A DNA stretch of 64,000 bases from Chitinophaga pinensis (GTDB lineage: Bacteria; Pseudomonadota; Gammaproteobacteria; Burkholderiales; Burkholderiaceae_C), in NCBI GenBank assembly GCA_943326015.2, contig CALPRQ020000012.1:22326-86325 (forward strand). Direction: 5' to 3'. Shown in pieces: positions 16,571-24,972 of this stretch. Positions within the stretch are counted from its first letter, which is position 1, and each line of letters starts with the position of its first letter. Below the pieces are notes generated by a model that saw nothing but the letters and a program-made list of their open reading frames with translations, searched no databases and was not told where the DNA came from. The translations under genes and the position numbers were made by a program.

Positions 16571-19138
16571 CTACATGGGGCGGGTCTGTCTGACCAGCCT
16601 CGACCGCCAGTGCGCGAAGAAGTGCCGCTTGATCCGCTCGACCAGCAGCAGGTAGGCGGTCACGGTCAGGATCAGCACCGGGTAGAACATGGCGGGCGGT
16701 GGCGTGAAGCCGAAGAAGGCGCCCAGCGCCGTGTGCGGCAGCAGCAGCGCGAGCGCCACCACGCCGATCGAGGTCGCCGCCAGCAGTGGGTGCGGCCGGC
16801 TGTGCCAGGCGTTGCCGCGCGTGCGGATCACGAAGATCACCAGCACCTGGGTGCACATCGACTCGACGAACCAGCCGGTCTGGAACAGCCGCTCGTCGGC
16901 CTGGAACAAGGTCAGCATCAGGTAGAAGGTCAGCAGGTCGAACAGCGAGCTGACCGGCCCGATGGTCCACATGAAACGGCTGATCAGCTTCATGTCGAGC
17001 CGGTGCGGGCGGCGCGTCTCGGCCGGATCGACGCGGTCGAACGGAATCGTGACCTCGGACAGGTCGTACAGGATGTTGTTGAGCAGGATCTGTACCGGCA
17101 GCATCGGCAAAAAGGGCAGGAACAGCGCGGCTGCCGCCATGCTGAACATGTTGCCGAAGTTCGAGCTCGTGCCCATCAGGATGTACTTCATGATGTTGCC
17201 GTGCGTGCGCCGGCCCTCGACCACCGCGTCGCGCAGCAGGTCGAGCTCGTGGCGCAGCAGGATCATGTCGGCCGCCGCCTTGGCGACATCGACCGCGGTA
17301 TCGACCGAGATGCCGACGTCGGCCGAATGCAGCGAGGGCGCGTCGTTGACGCCGTCGCCGAGGTAGCCGACCACATGGCCGCTGGCGCGGACCGCCTGGA
17401 TCACGCGGTTCTTCTGCGTCGGATTGACGCGGCAGAACAGGTTGACCCGGCTCGCCGCCGCTTGCAGGCCATGGTCGTCGAGCGCGTCGACCTCGCGCCC
17501 GGTCAGCACGCCCTGCACCTTGAGGCCGAGCTCGCGGCAGACATGCTGCGTCACGCGCTCGCTGTCGCCGGTGACGACCTTGATCGCGACGCCGGCGCGC
17601 TGCAGCGCTTCCAGCGCCGGTCCGGCACTGGTCTTGGGCGGATCGAGAAAGGCGGCGAAGCCGGCCAGCACCAGCTCGGACTCGTCATCGACCACCGCGT
17701 GCGGATGGTCGGCCGCGACGCGGCGCCAGGCGATGGCGAGCACGCGGAAGCCCTCGTCCTCGAGCGCGTGGCAGCTCGCGCGCGCCTGGTCGGTCGCGGT
17801 CTCGTCGAGTCCGGCCGGCGGCTCGCCGTCGGCGACCTGCGCGGTCTCGTAATGCCGGCACAGGCCGAGCAGGTCGTCGGGCGCGCCCTTGACGACCAGC
17901 CAGCGCTCGCCGTCGCGCTCGATCAGCACCGAGACGCGGCGGCGCTCGAAGTCGAACGGCACCTCGTCGATCTTGCGCCAGCCGCCGACGTCGATCTGGC
18001 CGTGCTCGAGGATGGCGTCGTCGAGCGGGCTGCGCAGGCCGCTCTCGAACCAGCTGTTGAGGTAGGCCAGCTGCAGCACGCGCGCGCTCTGCTGCCCGAG
18101 CGGATCGACATGGCGCTCCATGCGGATATGCGCCTCGGTCAGCGTGCCGGTCTTGTCGGTGCACAGCATGTCCATCGCGCCGAGGTCCTGGATCGCGCTC
18201 TGGCGCTTGACGATGATCTGCCGCTGCGCCAGGCGCAGCGCGCCGCGCGCGAGCGTGACCGACACCACCATCGGCAGCAGCTCGGGCGTCAGGCCGACCG
18301 CGAGCGCGACCGCGAACAGGAAGGATTCGAGCCAGGGCTTGTGCGACAGCAGGTTGACCAGCAGCACGAAGGCGACCATCAGCAGCGTGAGCCGCATGAT
18401 CAGCAGGCCGAACTGGCGCGTGCCGAGCTCGAACGCGGTCGGCGCCGGCGTGCGCTCCAGGCTCTGCGCGATGTCGCCCATCGCCGACGCGGCGCCGGTG
18501 CGGACCACGCGCACCGTCGCGCTGCCGCTGACGACCGAGCTGCCCATGAAGACGGCGTTGCCGGCCGCGAGCAGGTCGGTCGCCTGCGAGCCGGGCGGGA
18601 GAGCGGTTTTCTCGACCGGATACGACTCGCCGGTCAGTAGCGCCTGGTTGACGAAGAGATCGCGCGCTTGCAATACGCGCGCGTCGGCCGGCACCAGGTC
18701 GCCGGCCGCGAGCAGCACGAGGTCGCCCGGCACGATCTGCTCGACCGCCAGTTCCTGCCGCTGGCCCTCGCGCAGCACGCTGGCGCGCACCGAAACCGAC
18801 TCACGCAGCCGGTCGGCGGCGGCGCTGGCGCGGCGTTCCTGCACGAAGTCGAGCGTGACGCTGAGCAGCACGATCGCAGCGATGATGATGAAGTTGGTCA
18901 CCTCGCCGCTGAGCGCCGAGATGCCGCTGGCGAGCAGCAGGATCAGTACCAGCGGATTGCGGAAATGCTCCAGCAGCTGGCGCCAGGCCGGCGGGGCATG
19001 GTGGTCCCGGAAGCGGTTCGGACCGTATTGCTCCAGCCGCGTCTGCGCCTCGGCCTGCGTCAGGCCGTCCTGGTTGGCGGCGTCTCTGTCAGGCTCCAGC
19101 CACCAGGCGGCGGGATCGGTTTCCGGCGGGTTTTCCAT
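16571..19138 (-). CDS. mgtA: Magnesium-transporting P-type ATPase
   Basis: An inner-membrane P3B-type ATPase of 855 residues. It has the phosphatase loop LLTGES (about 167-172), the helix-4 motif VGLTPELLPMVV, the phosphorylation motif CTDKTGTLTEA (Asp at about 328), and the hinge GYLGDGVNDAPSLHSADVGIS. A ten-helix topology is evident, with the C-terminal set starting at NIMKYILMGTSSNFGNMFSM. This is MgtA/MgtB-like and would import Mg2+ at the expense of ATP. ATG 19138 (MENPPETDP) is chosen over an upstream ATG because AGGGAG is correctly spaced. The 225-base region upstream holds a parS site; no MgtL-like leader was recognised. Confidence 0.92.
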   Translation of the reverse strand: MENPPETDPAAWWLEPDRDAANQDGLTQAEAQTRLEQYGPNRFRDHHAPPAWRQLLEHFRNPLVLILLLASGISALSGEVTNFIIIAAIVLLSVTLDFVQERRASAAADRLRESVSVRASVLREGQRQELAVEQIVPGDLVLLAAGDLVPADARVLQARDLFVNQALLTGESYPVEKTALPPGSQATDLLAAGNAVFMGSSVVSGSATVRVVRTGAASAMGDIAQSLERTPAPTAFELGTRQFGLLIMRLTLLMVAFVLLVNLLSHKPWLESFLFAVALAVGLTPELLPMVVSVTLARGALRLAQRQIIVKRQSAIQDLGAMDMLCTDKTGTLTEAHIRMERHVDPLGQQSARVLQLAYLNSWFESGLRSPLDDAILEHGQIDVGGWRKIDEVPFDFERRRVSVLIERDGERWLVVKGAPDDLLGLCRHYETAQVADGEPPAGLDETATDQARASCHALEDEGFRVLAIAWRRVAADHPHAVVDDESELVLAGFAAFLDPPKTSAGPALEALQRAGVAIKVVTGDSERVTQHVCRELGLKVQGVLTGREVDALDDHGLQAAASRVNLFCRVNPTQKNRVIQAVRASGHVVGYLGDGVNDAPSLHSADVGISVDTAVDVAKAAADMILLRHELDLLRDAVVEGRRTHGNIMKYILMGTSSNFGNMFSMAAAALFLPFLPMLPVQILLNNILYDLSEVTIPFDRVDPAETRRPHRLDMKLISRFMWTIGPVSSLFDLLTFYLMLTLFQADERLFQTGWFVESMCTQVLVIFVIRTRGNAWHSRPHPLLAATSIGVVALALLLPHTALGAFFGFTPPPAMFYPVLILTVTAYLLLVERIKRHFFAHWRSRLVRQTRPM

Positions 19139-19235
19139 GCCGTGCTCCCTGTCATGTCGAACAGGCTCGCAGTGTGGCACGGCGGGGGCTGGGTGGGGAA
19201 GCGGTCAGACGGGATGAGGGCTGACGGAACGGGAT

Positions 19236-19251
19236 TGTTTCACGTGGAACA
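19236..19251. promoter_or_regulatory. parS: parS site (intergenic, upstream of mgtA)
   Basis: TGTTTCACGTGGAACA matches TGTTYCACGTGRAACA at all 16 positions. It lies in the otherwise empty 225-base gap upstream of mgtA. Confidence 0.85.
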
Positions 19252-19363
19252 ACCTGATGTCAGGCCTGGCCTTGGTGCAGCGCCGACTGGAAGGCCTGCG
19301 GCACCGGTCGGCGATCAAGGCCGGGCGCGGCAAGGTGGCTGGCTGAGTTCCGGCACGGTAGGA

Positions 19364-19912
19364 CTACCGTCCTCTTTCGCGTGAAACCGGTGGCGCTTGC
19401 CTGTCAGGCTGGTCAGCCCCGTCGGGCGCGCCGGCATAGTGCTGCCGGTAGTGGAGCAGTTCGATGACGCGGTGCCGTAGCAGCAAGGTGTGCGAGGCCG
19501 CGCGCGTGATCCGTCCCGAGCTGCCGAAGTTCGCGGGCGTCCAGTTGCCGTCGATGAAGCGCTGTTCCGCTTCGCGCCAGCCCAGCCAGCGCTGCTGAGA
19601 TTCGCGCAGTGCCCGCGTCGAGCGGGCGTCGAGCCGGGCCAGCAGGCCGCGGTAATGCCGGTCCAGCTCCTGCTCCAGATAGGCCTGGTAGGAGGCGTAG
19701 GCGCGCAGCATGTCGGCATCGGCAGGTCCGGACGCGGCGATCGCCTGCAGGTGCTGCTCGGCTCCGGACTCGAAGGCTTGCATCAGGTCGGGTGCGTCCG
19801 GGTTGTCGAGAGCACAGGCCAGGGTCGAGGTCAGCAGGGCGCCGGCCAGCAGCAGCGCCCGGACCTTGGACCCATGCCTCTGCGTCCGAATCAGCCTCTC
19901 ACCATCGTACAT
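19364..19912 (-). CDS. LprI-like lysozyme inhibitor family (DUF1311) protein
   Basis: A 182-residue exported protein: a basic N-region (RTQRHGSKVR), then ALLLAGALLTSTLACA as signal-peptide core, then a DUF1311/LprI-type helical domain with YLEQELDRHYRGLLARLDARSTRALRESQQRWLGWREAEQ. Members of this family include periplasmic inhibitors of lysozyme. Its start overlaps the 3' end of the lysozyme gene by 14 bases, so the two are translationally linked. This fits a lysozyme plus inhibitor (immunity) pair. The C-terminus (PPVSRERGR) is written through a degenerate parS. Family membership is from pattern recognition; the inhibitor role is inferred. Confidence 0.72.
   Translation of the reverse strand: MYDGERLIRTQRHGSKVRALLLAGALLTSTLACALDNPDAPDLMQAFESGAEQHLQAIAASGPADADMLRAYASYQAYLEQELDRHYRGLLARLDARSTRALRESQQRWLGWREAEQRFIDGNWTPANFGSSGRITRAASHTLLLRHRVIELLHYRQHYAGAPDGADQPDRQAPPVSRERGR
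19373..19388. promoter_or_regulatory. Degenerate parS-like site
   Basis: TCTTTCGCGTGAAACC matches the relaxed parS consensus at 13 of 16 positions and lies in the 3' end of the LprI-like gene. It has lost the CACGTG core, so binding is doubtful. Confidence 0.3.
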
Positions 19913-20405
19913 AGATGCCTTTGGAAAAGATGTCCCATTCGCACTGCCGACGATGCACCAGCCCTTGCATCATCTTGCCTTGGGAGCGGTTCCAGGATTT
20001 CCACGCTGTTTCGAGCTCGCGGCTGTCCGCGCCCTGGCCGGCATTGATGAGCCGCAGCACGCGCGAGCCCGAGAAAGCTCCGCTGCCGATGTTGAACGCC
20101 AGCATGACCATGGCATCGAATTCCTGCTGCAGCACGGCGCGCTGCAGTCCCTTGTGTATGGTGGCGACGAAGGGGGCCAGGTCTCGTTCGAACAGCGCGT
20201 CGGCCTGCGCTGCGTTGACGCCTTGCTTGAGCGCGGGCCATTCGGCCTGCGATATCAGGTGGCCATAGCCCACCGTGGCGCCTGGCACCCAGGCGCTGAT
20301 CTCATGCTCGGTCTGGTCGTCATAGGGCTTGAGCCTGAGCGATTCGACCTGCTTGAGCAGCTCGATCAAGGCCCGGCTCGGTGCCATGTTCTGGTCTGTT
20401 GCCAT
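19899..20405 (-). CDS. GH24 (T4-type) lysozyme without signal peptide
   Basis: A muramidase of 168 residues. The GH24 catalytic Glu is in LIELLKQVESLRLKPYDD, followed by the conserved TVGYGHLIS, FERDLAPFVATI, and MVMLAFNIGSGAFSGSRVLRLINAG. It would cleave the glycan strands of peptidoglycan. ATG 20405 is chosen because AGGGAGG sits five bases upstream. No signal peptide or holin gene is visible. It is followed, with a 14-base overlap, by a gene for an exported LprI-like lysozyme inhibitor. A leaderless toxin with an exported antidote suggests an interbacterial effector/immunity pair; a stray prophage endolysin is the alternative. Confidence 0.87.
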   Translation of the reverse strand: MATDQNMAPSRALIELLKQVESLRLKPYDDQTEHEISAWVPGATVGYGHLISQAEWPALKQGVNAAQADALFERDLAPFVATIHKGLQRAVLQQEFDAMVMLAFNIGSGAFSGSRVLRLINAGQGADSRELETAWKSWNRSQGKMMQGLVHRRQCEWDIFSKGIYVRW

Positions 20406-20575
20406 TCTGTCCTCCCTGTGCTTTATCACGCCCGATTCTGGTCCGGATCAAGGCATGGCGCCAGTCCTGACCGGTCAACTCAGGCAGTTGTCGGCCTGCT
20501 CGACGCTGGACAGCCAAGCTCCCAGACTTTTCCGCTGCGTGGGTGTGAGTTTGGAACATTCTGGCAATGCAGAGT

Positions 20576-20875
20576 TCAGGCGTGCGCCACGGTATGCGCT
20601 TCCAGCCGCAGTCCAAGCGCATGAATCACCTTGAGGATGGTGCCGAAGCTCGGGTTTCCTTCACCCGAAAGGGCCTTGTACAGGCTCTCTCGGCCTAGGC
20701 CGGTGTCGCGTGCGAGCTGGCTCATGCCGCGTGCCTTGGCAATGTCACCTAGCGCTGCTGCGATGAAGGCCGCGTCGTCGGGGGCCTCGTCGAGACAGGC
20801 TTGCAGGTACAACGCCATATCCTCTTCGGTCTTGAGGTGTTCAACGACGTCCCATTTGCGTAGTTTGAGGCTCAT
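20576..20875 (-). CDS. HigA-like addiction-module antidote protein
   Basis: A 99-residue antitoxin of the 'putative addiction module antidote' type: KLRKWDVVEHLKTEEDMALYLQACLDE, then a helix-turn-helix (RGMSQLARDTGLGRESLYKALSGEGNPSFGTILKVIHALG). It normally binds and neutralises a RelE/HigB-like toxin encoded immediately upstream. Here only the last 30 or so toxin codons seem to remain (20872-20967), with the usual ATGA overlap, so this is probably an orphan antitoxin. ATG 20875 follows AAGGAG. Confidence 0.85.
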   Translation of the reverse strand: MSLKLRKWDVVEHLKTEEDMALYLQACLDEAPDDAAFIAAALGDIAKARGMSQLARDTGLGRESLYKALSGEGNPSFGTILKVIHALGLRLEAHTVAHA

Positions 20876-20967
20876 GTCTGGGCTCCTTGCAGTTGTCGCG
20901 CTAGTGTCAGCGCGGTCTTGATGTCCTGGGCATTCAGGCGCAAGGTCAAGGGGTACCGCTGGTGCAC
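20872..20967 (-). pseudogene. Remnant of a RelE/HigB-like toxin (C-terminal end)
   Basis: In the frame ending at the TGA that overlaps the antitoxin ATG, the sequence reads ...RLNAQDIKTALTLARQLQ and ends GAQT. It resembles the helical C-terminus of toxins that pair with this antidote family. The frame is closed by TGA within the parS at 20970-20985, and no toxin core exists further upstream. The 5' part therefore appears lost exactly at the parS. The identity is inferred from position and a weak match. Confidence 0.4.
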
Positions 20968-20969
20968 GT

Positions 20970-20985
20970 GGTTTCACGTGAAACA
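20970..20985. promoter_or_regulatory. parS: parS site (intergenic)
   Basis: GGTTTCACGTGAAACA matches the consensus at 15 of 16 positions, with an intact GTTTCACGTGAAAC palindrome. It lies between the YkgJ-like gene and the toxin remnant. Confidence 0.83.
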
Positions 20986-21000
20986 GCCCAGCCGAGTGAT

Positions 21001-21264
21001 TCAGTCTGGCGCCGTCGCTTGTTCCAGCATTTCCAGATAGGTCATCGCCTGCGCGCGCGTCTCGCCGCACATCTCGCGGCTGGGTGGCAGCGAACCGCAG
21101 ACCGCCGGGCGCTCGGGCCGGCCGAACAGGCGGCAGCGCAGGTCTTCGTCCAGATGAGGGCAGGGGAGGCCGGCAGGCTTGCCCTTGGGCAGTCCGGGCA
21201 GGGGGCTGCTGATCGAGGGCGCGATGCAGCAGGCGGCGCAGCCGGGGCGGCAGGAAATGGTCAT
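21001..21264 (-). CDS. YkgJ family cysteine-cluster protein
   Basis: An 87-residue protein beginning [20 protein letters not shown], with further cysteines in [24 protein letters not shown] and REMCGET. The eight spaced cysteines match the YkgJ (Fe-S or zinc cluster) family, whose function is unknown. ATG 21264 is the family-like start, since the sequence just before the first Cys motif is short in relatives. It is transcribed away from the restriction-modification genes. Confidence 0.85.
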   Translation of the reverse strand: MTISCRPGCAACCIAPSISSPLPGLPKGKPAGLPCPHLDEDLRCRLFGRPERPAVCGSLPPSREMCGETRAQAMTYLEMLEQATAPD

Positions 21265-21360
21265 GGGCGGGATTGTGCAAGACAATCGCCTCAATCCATG
21301 GCGACGGCTGTCCTAGCAGGCACTTGTCCATGCCCAAGACTTTCCGCTATCCAACCATAG

Positions 21361-23091
21361 ATGTCTACCGCCAAGTTGCTCGTCAGCCAGCCGTTCCTGC
21401 CCGACCTGTGTCCGATTACCGCAGCCGTCGAATCGCTGGCGAGTGCGGGGGGGGTTGATGAACGCGGTGCCATCTTTACCCGCCGCGAGGTGGTGGACTT
21501 CATTCTGGATCTCTGTGGCTACACCACGGACAAGCCGCTTCATCGGTACAGTCTGCTGGAGCCCTCTTTTGGAGACGGGGACTTCCTGCTGCCAGCGATT
21601 GACAGATTGTTGGAGGTTTGGAGCAGGGGCGGGGCAACTGGCGATCCCATCCAGGAACTGGGCCACTGCATCCGAGGCGTCGAGTTGCATCGGCCCACGT
21701 TTCAGCGGACCCGAGCAGGCATCGTGACGCGACTGACCCATATCGGTATTGCTGTCGACAAGGCTGACGAGCTGGCCGATGTCTGGCTGATCCATGGCGA
21801 CTTCCTGTTGGCTGATTTGCCTACTGGCTTCGACTGGGTGGTTGGCAATCCGCCTTATGTCCGGCAGGAACTGATTCCCCCCGTGCTGATGGTCGAGTAC
21901 CGACAGCGTTACACAACGATTTACGACCGGGCAGACCTCTATGTACCGTTCATTGAGCGAAGTCTGAGGCTGTTGGCTGCTGGCGGAGTGCTGGGATTCA
22001 TCTGTGCCGACCGCTGGATGAAAAACCGATATGGTACGAAGCTGCGTGCCTTGGTGGCTGCTGAATACCATCTCCGCGCTTATGTCGACATGACCGACAC
22101 CCCCGCATTTCATGTGGATGTGATCGCCTATCCGGCCATTACCGTGGTGGCACGCGAGCGCGGCATGATCACGCGCGTCGCGCATCGTCCGGCCATAGAA
22201 GCACAGGCCCTGAAAGAGCTGGCCAGACACCTGACCGAGCCCAATCTGGCGGAAGATTGCCATCTGGTACGCGAGATGGCCAGCGTCACTGATGGGACGG
22301 AGCCCTGGATTCTGGACAGCACGGATCAGATGAACTTGCTACGCCGGCTGGAGCGCGAATTTCCAGTGCTGGAAGACGCGGGCTGCAAGGTCGGGATCGG
22401 GGTGGCCACCGGCGCCGACAAGGCTTTCATCGGCTCATACGAGGCGCTCGATGTCGAGGACGACCGCAAGCTGCCGCTGGTCATGACCCGTGACATCGCG
22501 AGTGGCCATGTCGTCTGGCGTGGTCAGGGCGTCGTCAACCCGTTCAACGACGGTCCTGGGTCTGGCCTGGTCGCACTAGAAGACTATCCACGACTCAAGC
22601 GCTACCTTGAGGATCGCAAGGAGGTGATCGCGCGTCGGCATTGCGCTCAGAAGTCACCGGCCAACTGGTATCGCACGATAGATCGCATCACCTCGTCGCT
22701 GACCAGGCGGCCCAAGCTGCTGATCCCCGATATCAAGGGGGAGGCCCAGATCGTCTACGACGAGGGTCGGTTCTATCCGCATCACAACCTTTATTTCGTG
22801 ACCGCCGAGGAGTGGGATTTGCGTGCCTTGCAAGCCGTCCTGCTGTCGGACATCGCACGCCTGTTCGTGACCAGTTACTCGACCAAGATGCGCGGAGGCT
22901 TCCTGCGCTTCCAGGCGCAGTACTTGCGCCGTATCCGCTTGCCCTACTGGAAAGATGTCCCCGATAAGTTGCGTAGGGATCTCCAGCTAGCCGCCGAGAC
23001 CTTGGATCTCACCGCCTGCAACCGGGCAGCTTTCGAGCTTTATGGACTCACGGCAGGCGAGCGATCATCTCTGGGTGATAATGATTTCTGA
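21361..23091 (+). CDS. Type II N6-adenine DNA methyltransferase (PaeR7I/XhoI-type system)
   Basis: A 576-residue methyltransferase. The SAM-binding motif is [16 protein letters not shown], and the catalytic motif is [13 protein letters not shown], i.e. NPPY for amino-group adenine methylation. A further motif is [17 protein letters not shown], and the large C-terminal half is a target-recognition region. It is followed, with a short overlap, by a PaeR7I-like endonuclease, so it probably methylates the same site (CTCGAG). The start ATG 21361 has no strong ribosome-binding site. Base composition is lower in GC than the chromosomal flanks, consistent with transfer. Confidence 0.9.
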   Translation: MSTAKLLVSQPFLPDLCPITAAVESLASAGGVDERGAIFTRREVVDFILDLCGYTTDKPLHRYSLLEPSFGDGDFLLPAIDRLLEVWSRGGATGDPIQELGHCIRGVELHRPTFQRTRAGIVTRLTHIGIAVDKADELADVWLIHGDFLLADLPTGFDWVVGNPPYVRQELIPPVLMVEYRQRYTTIYDRADLYVPFIERSLRLLAAGGVLGFICADRWMKNRYGTKLRALVAAEYHLRAYVDMTDTPAFHVDVIAYPAITVVARERGMITRVAHRPAIEAQALKELARHLTEPNLAEDCHLVREMASVTDGTEPWILDSTDQMNLLRRLEREFPVLEDAGCKVGIGVATGADKAFIGSYEALDVEDDRKLPLVMTRDIASGHVVWRGQGVVNPFNDGPGSGLVALEDYPRLKRYLEDRKEVIARRHCAQKSPANWYRTIDRITSSLTRRPKLLIPDIKGEAQIVYDEGRFYPHHNLYFVTAEEWDLRALQAVLLSDIARLFVTSYSTKMRGGFLRFQAQYLRRIRLPYWKDVPDKLRRDLQLAAETLDLTACNRAAFELYGLTAGERSSLGDNDF

Positions 23092-23836
23092 TATGGTACT
23101 CAAGCTTTGCAATTACGAAAAGAAAGCCGCCGCTGCGGTGAAGGTCTTCTGGGACAACCGGGATAGTGCGCGGCAACGGCAGCTGGATTCAGGCAAGGTC
23201 GATGCCGGCGGACGAGCCAGCGTGACCGCCGGAAAAAACATGGATGCCTTCATCGACCTGATCATCGAGGTGGTGAAAGCGAATGGTCTGGCTGCTGCAG
23301 AGGTTCATCAGCAGCGCGCAGCCCTGACTTTGCCCGGCTATTTCCGGCCCACCAAGCTGTGGGACCTGCTGGTGATCCACAAGGGGCAATTGGTCGCCGC
23401 GATCGAGCTCAAGAGCCAGGTCGGCCCTTCGTTCGGGAACAACTTCAACAACCGGACGGAAGAGGCCATTGGGACCGCGCATGACCTGTGGACGGCCTAT
23501 CGGGAAGGGGCGTTTGGCAAACAACCACGGCCGTTCGTGGGCTGGCTGATGCTGGTCGAGGACGCCGAAGGCTCGCGCAATCCGGTGCGCGATCGCTCGC
23601 CTCATTTTCCGGTGTTCAAGGCTTTCGAAGGCGCGTCCTACCTCAAGCGCTACGACCTGCTGTGCCAGCGCATGATGCAGGAGCAGCTCTACAGCGCTGC
23701 CACGGTGATGACGGTCACGCGAGAGGCGGGTGAAACAGGCGCCTATGGACAGCAGTCCGACATGACGAATTTGAAGAATTTCATTGCCAGTCTGGCCGGG
23801 CATGTGGCGACTGAGGCGGCAAGATTGTCGAGATGA
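23081..23836 (+). CDS. PaeR7I/XhoI-family type II restriction endonuclease
   Basis: A restriction enzyme of about 251 residues. The PaeR7I-family signature is long and clear: [59 protein letters not shown] and [28 protein letters not shown] is the PD-(D/E)xK catalytic element. Known members cut CTCGAG. The start is uncertain: ATG 23081 has GGGTGAT close upstream and overlaps the methyltransferase 3' end; ATG 23093 and ATG 23042 are alternatives. The pair forms a complete restriction-modification module with no controller gene seen. Confidence 0.9.
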   Translation: MISDMVLKLCNYEKKAAAAVKVFWDNRDSARQRQLDSGKVDAGGRASVTAGKNMDAFIDLIIEVVKANGLAAAEVHQQRAALTLPGYFRPTKLWDLLVIHKGQLVAAIELKSQVGPSFGNNFNNRTEEAIGTAHDLWTAYREGAFGKQPRPFVGWLMLVEDAEGSRNPVRDRSPHFPVFKAFEGASYLKRYDLLCQRMMQEQLYSAATVMTVTREAGETGAYGQQSDMTNLKNFIASLAGHVATEAARLSR

Positions 23837-23855
23837 TCAGGGCTTGAGTCCCGGC

Positions 23856-24386
23856 TCAGCCATCCACCGGATGCGCGGGCGTGTCGAGCAGCAGCTGGTA
23901 GAACGCCAGGTCGAGCCAGCGGCCGAACTTGAAGCCCACCTGCGGCAGCGTGCCGACATGCCGGAATCCCATGCGCTCGTGCAGCGCGATGCTGCCGGCG
24001 TTGCTCGCGTCGATCGCGCCGATCAGGGCGTGCAGTTCGTCGCGGCGCGCGGCGGCGATCAGCTGTTGCAGGATCGTCTTGCCCAGTCCCTGGCCTCTAT
24101 GGTCCTGCTGCACATAGACCGAATGCTCGACGCTGTACTTGTAGGCCGGGAAGGCCCGGAAGCTGCCATAGCTGCCGAAGGCGAGCAGCTTCCCCTGGCC
24201 GTCCTCCAGTCCGATGACAGGGAAGTGGCCGTTGTGCTTGGCCTCGAACCAGGCGACCATGTTCTGCATGGTCCGGGGCTGGTAGTCGTACAGCGCGGTC
24301 GAGTTCCGGATCGCCTCGTTGAAGATCGCCAGCATGGCGTCCGCGTGGCGCTCGAAGCTGCAGGCCACGATGTGGTGTTCGTTCAT
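23856..24386 (-). CDS. GNAT acetyltransferase, phosphinothricin acetyltransferase-like
   Basis: A 176-residue GNAT enzyme with FNEAIRNSTALYDYQPRTM near the N-terminus, the acetyl-CoA loop VQQDHRGQGLGKTIL, and the C-terminal ASNAGSIALHERMGFRHVG. This is the Pat/MddA/YncA subfamily, which acetylates small amines such as phosphinothricin or methionine sulfone. ATG 24386 (MNEHHIVACSF) is chosen because GAGG precedes it. The true substrate is not determined by sequence. Confidence 0.88.
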   Translation of the reverse strand: MNEHHIVACSFERHADAMLAIFNEAIRNSTALYDYQPRTMQNMVAWFEAKHNGHFPVIGLEDGQGKLLAFGSYGSFRAFPAYKYSVEHSVYVQQDHRGQGLGKTILQQLIAAARRDELHALIGAIDASNAGSIALHERMGFRHVGTLPQVGFKFGRWLDLAFYQLLLDTPAHPVDG

Positions 24387-24466
24387 CACGGTTTCCTCAA
24401 GGTCGAAATGCTTGCCGCCATGGACCATGGCATGGCGCGCAGCTTCGGGGACGGGTTCATGCAAGG

Positions 24467-24904
24467 CTATGGCTTGCCTGCAAGCCTGGCCCTGAGCGCA
24501 TCGGGCAATGGCATCGAGCGTTGCGCCGCCAGGTCGGCCCAGACGATGGTCGCGCCGCCGTTGGCATGGACGGTCTCGTCCCCACCCGCGCGCAGCATCT
24601 CGTGGTAGGTGTCGATCGAGGAGCGCCCGACCGCGCCGACATAGGTCCTGACCAGTACCTGGCCCGGATAGTCGAGCTGGCGCAGGAAGTTGCAGAACGC
24701 GTTCGCGACGACCGGATTGCCGCCACTGCCGCCTTGGCCGGACAGTCCGCAGCCCAGGTGTTCGAGCAGTTCGATGCGCGCCGTTTCCATGTAGCGGAAG
24801 TAGACCGTGTTGTTCACATGGCCGTAGGCGTCCATGTCGCCCCAGCGGATGGCGATCGTGGTGCTGTGGATCAGCTTCTTGTCGGCGGGCAGTTCGAGTC
24901 TCAT
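24467..24904 (-). CDS. Acyl-CoA thioesterase, YbgC/FcbJ-like hotdog fold
   Basis: A 145-residue single hotdog-domain protein with the 4HBT active-site motif [25 protein letters not shown] (catalytic Asp in DAYGHVNN). It would hydrolyse an acyl-CoA thioester in the cytoplasm. It starts at ATG 24904, 68 bases from the divergent mnmG start, and follows the GNAT gene's orientation with an 80-base gap. Confidence 0.88.
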   Translation of the reverse strand: MRLELPADKKLIHSTTIAIRWGDMDAYGHVNNTVYFRYMETARIELLEHLGCGLSGQGGSGGNPVVANAFCNFLRQLDYPGQVLVRTYVGAVGRSSIDTYHEMLRAGGDETVHANGGATIVWADLAAQRSMPLPDALRARLAGKP

Positions 24905-24972
24905 CGGGGCGTCAAACAGGCAAAAGTGGGAAAATCCGGTCTTTGATTCTAGGCTTCCCGTTCAGGACCCCC

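Noticed and set aside
16187..18640. 817-codon open frame on the plus strand opposite the kinase and mgtA
   Set aside because: Antisense shadow; it spans two unrelated genes on the other strand and has no recognisable domain.
19899..20405. Prophage lysis cassette
   Set aside because: No holin, spanin, integrase or structural phage genes are present; the neighbour is an inhibitor-like gene.
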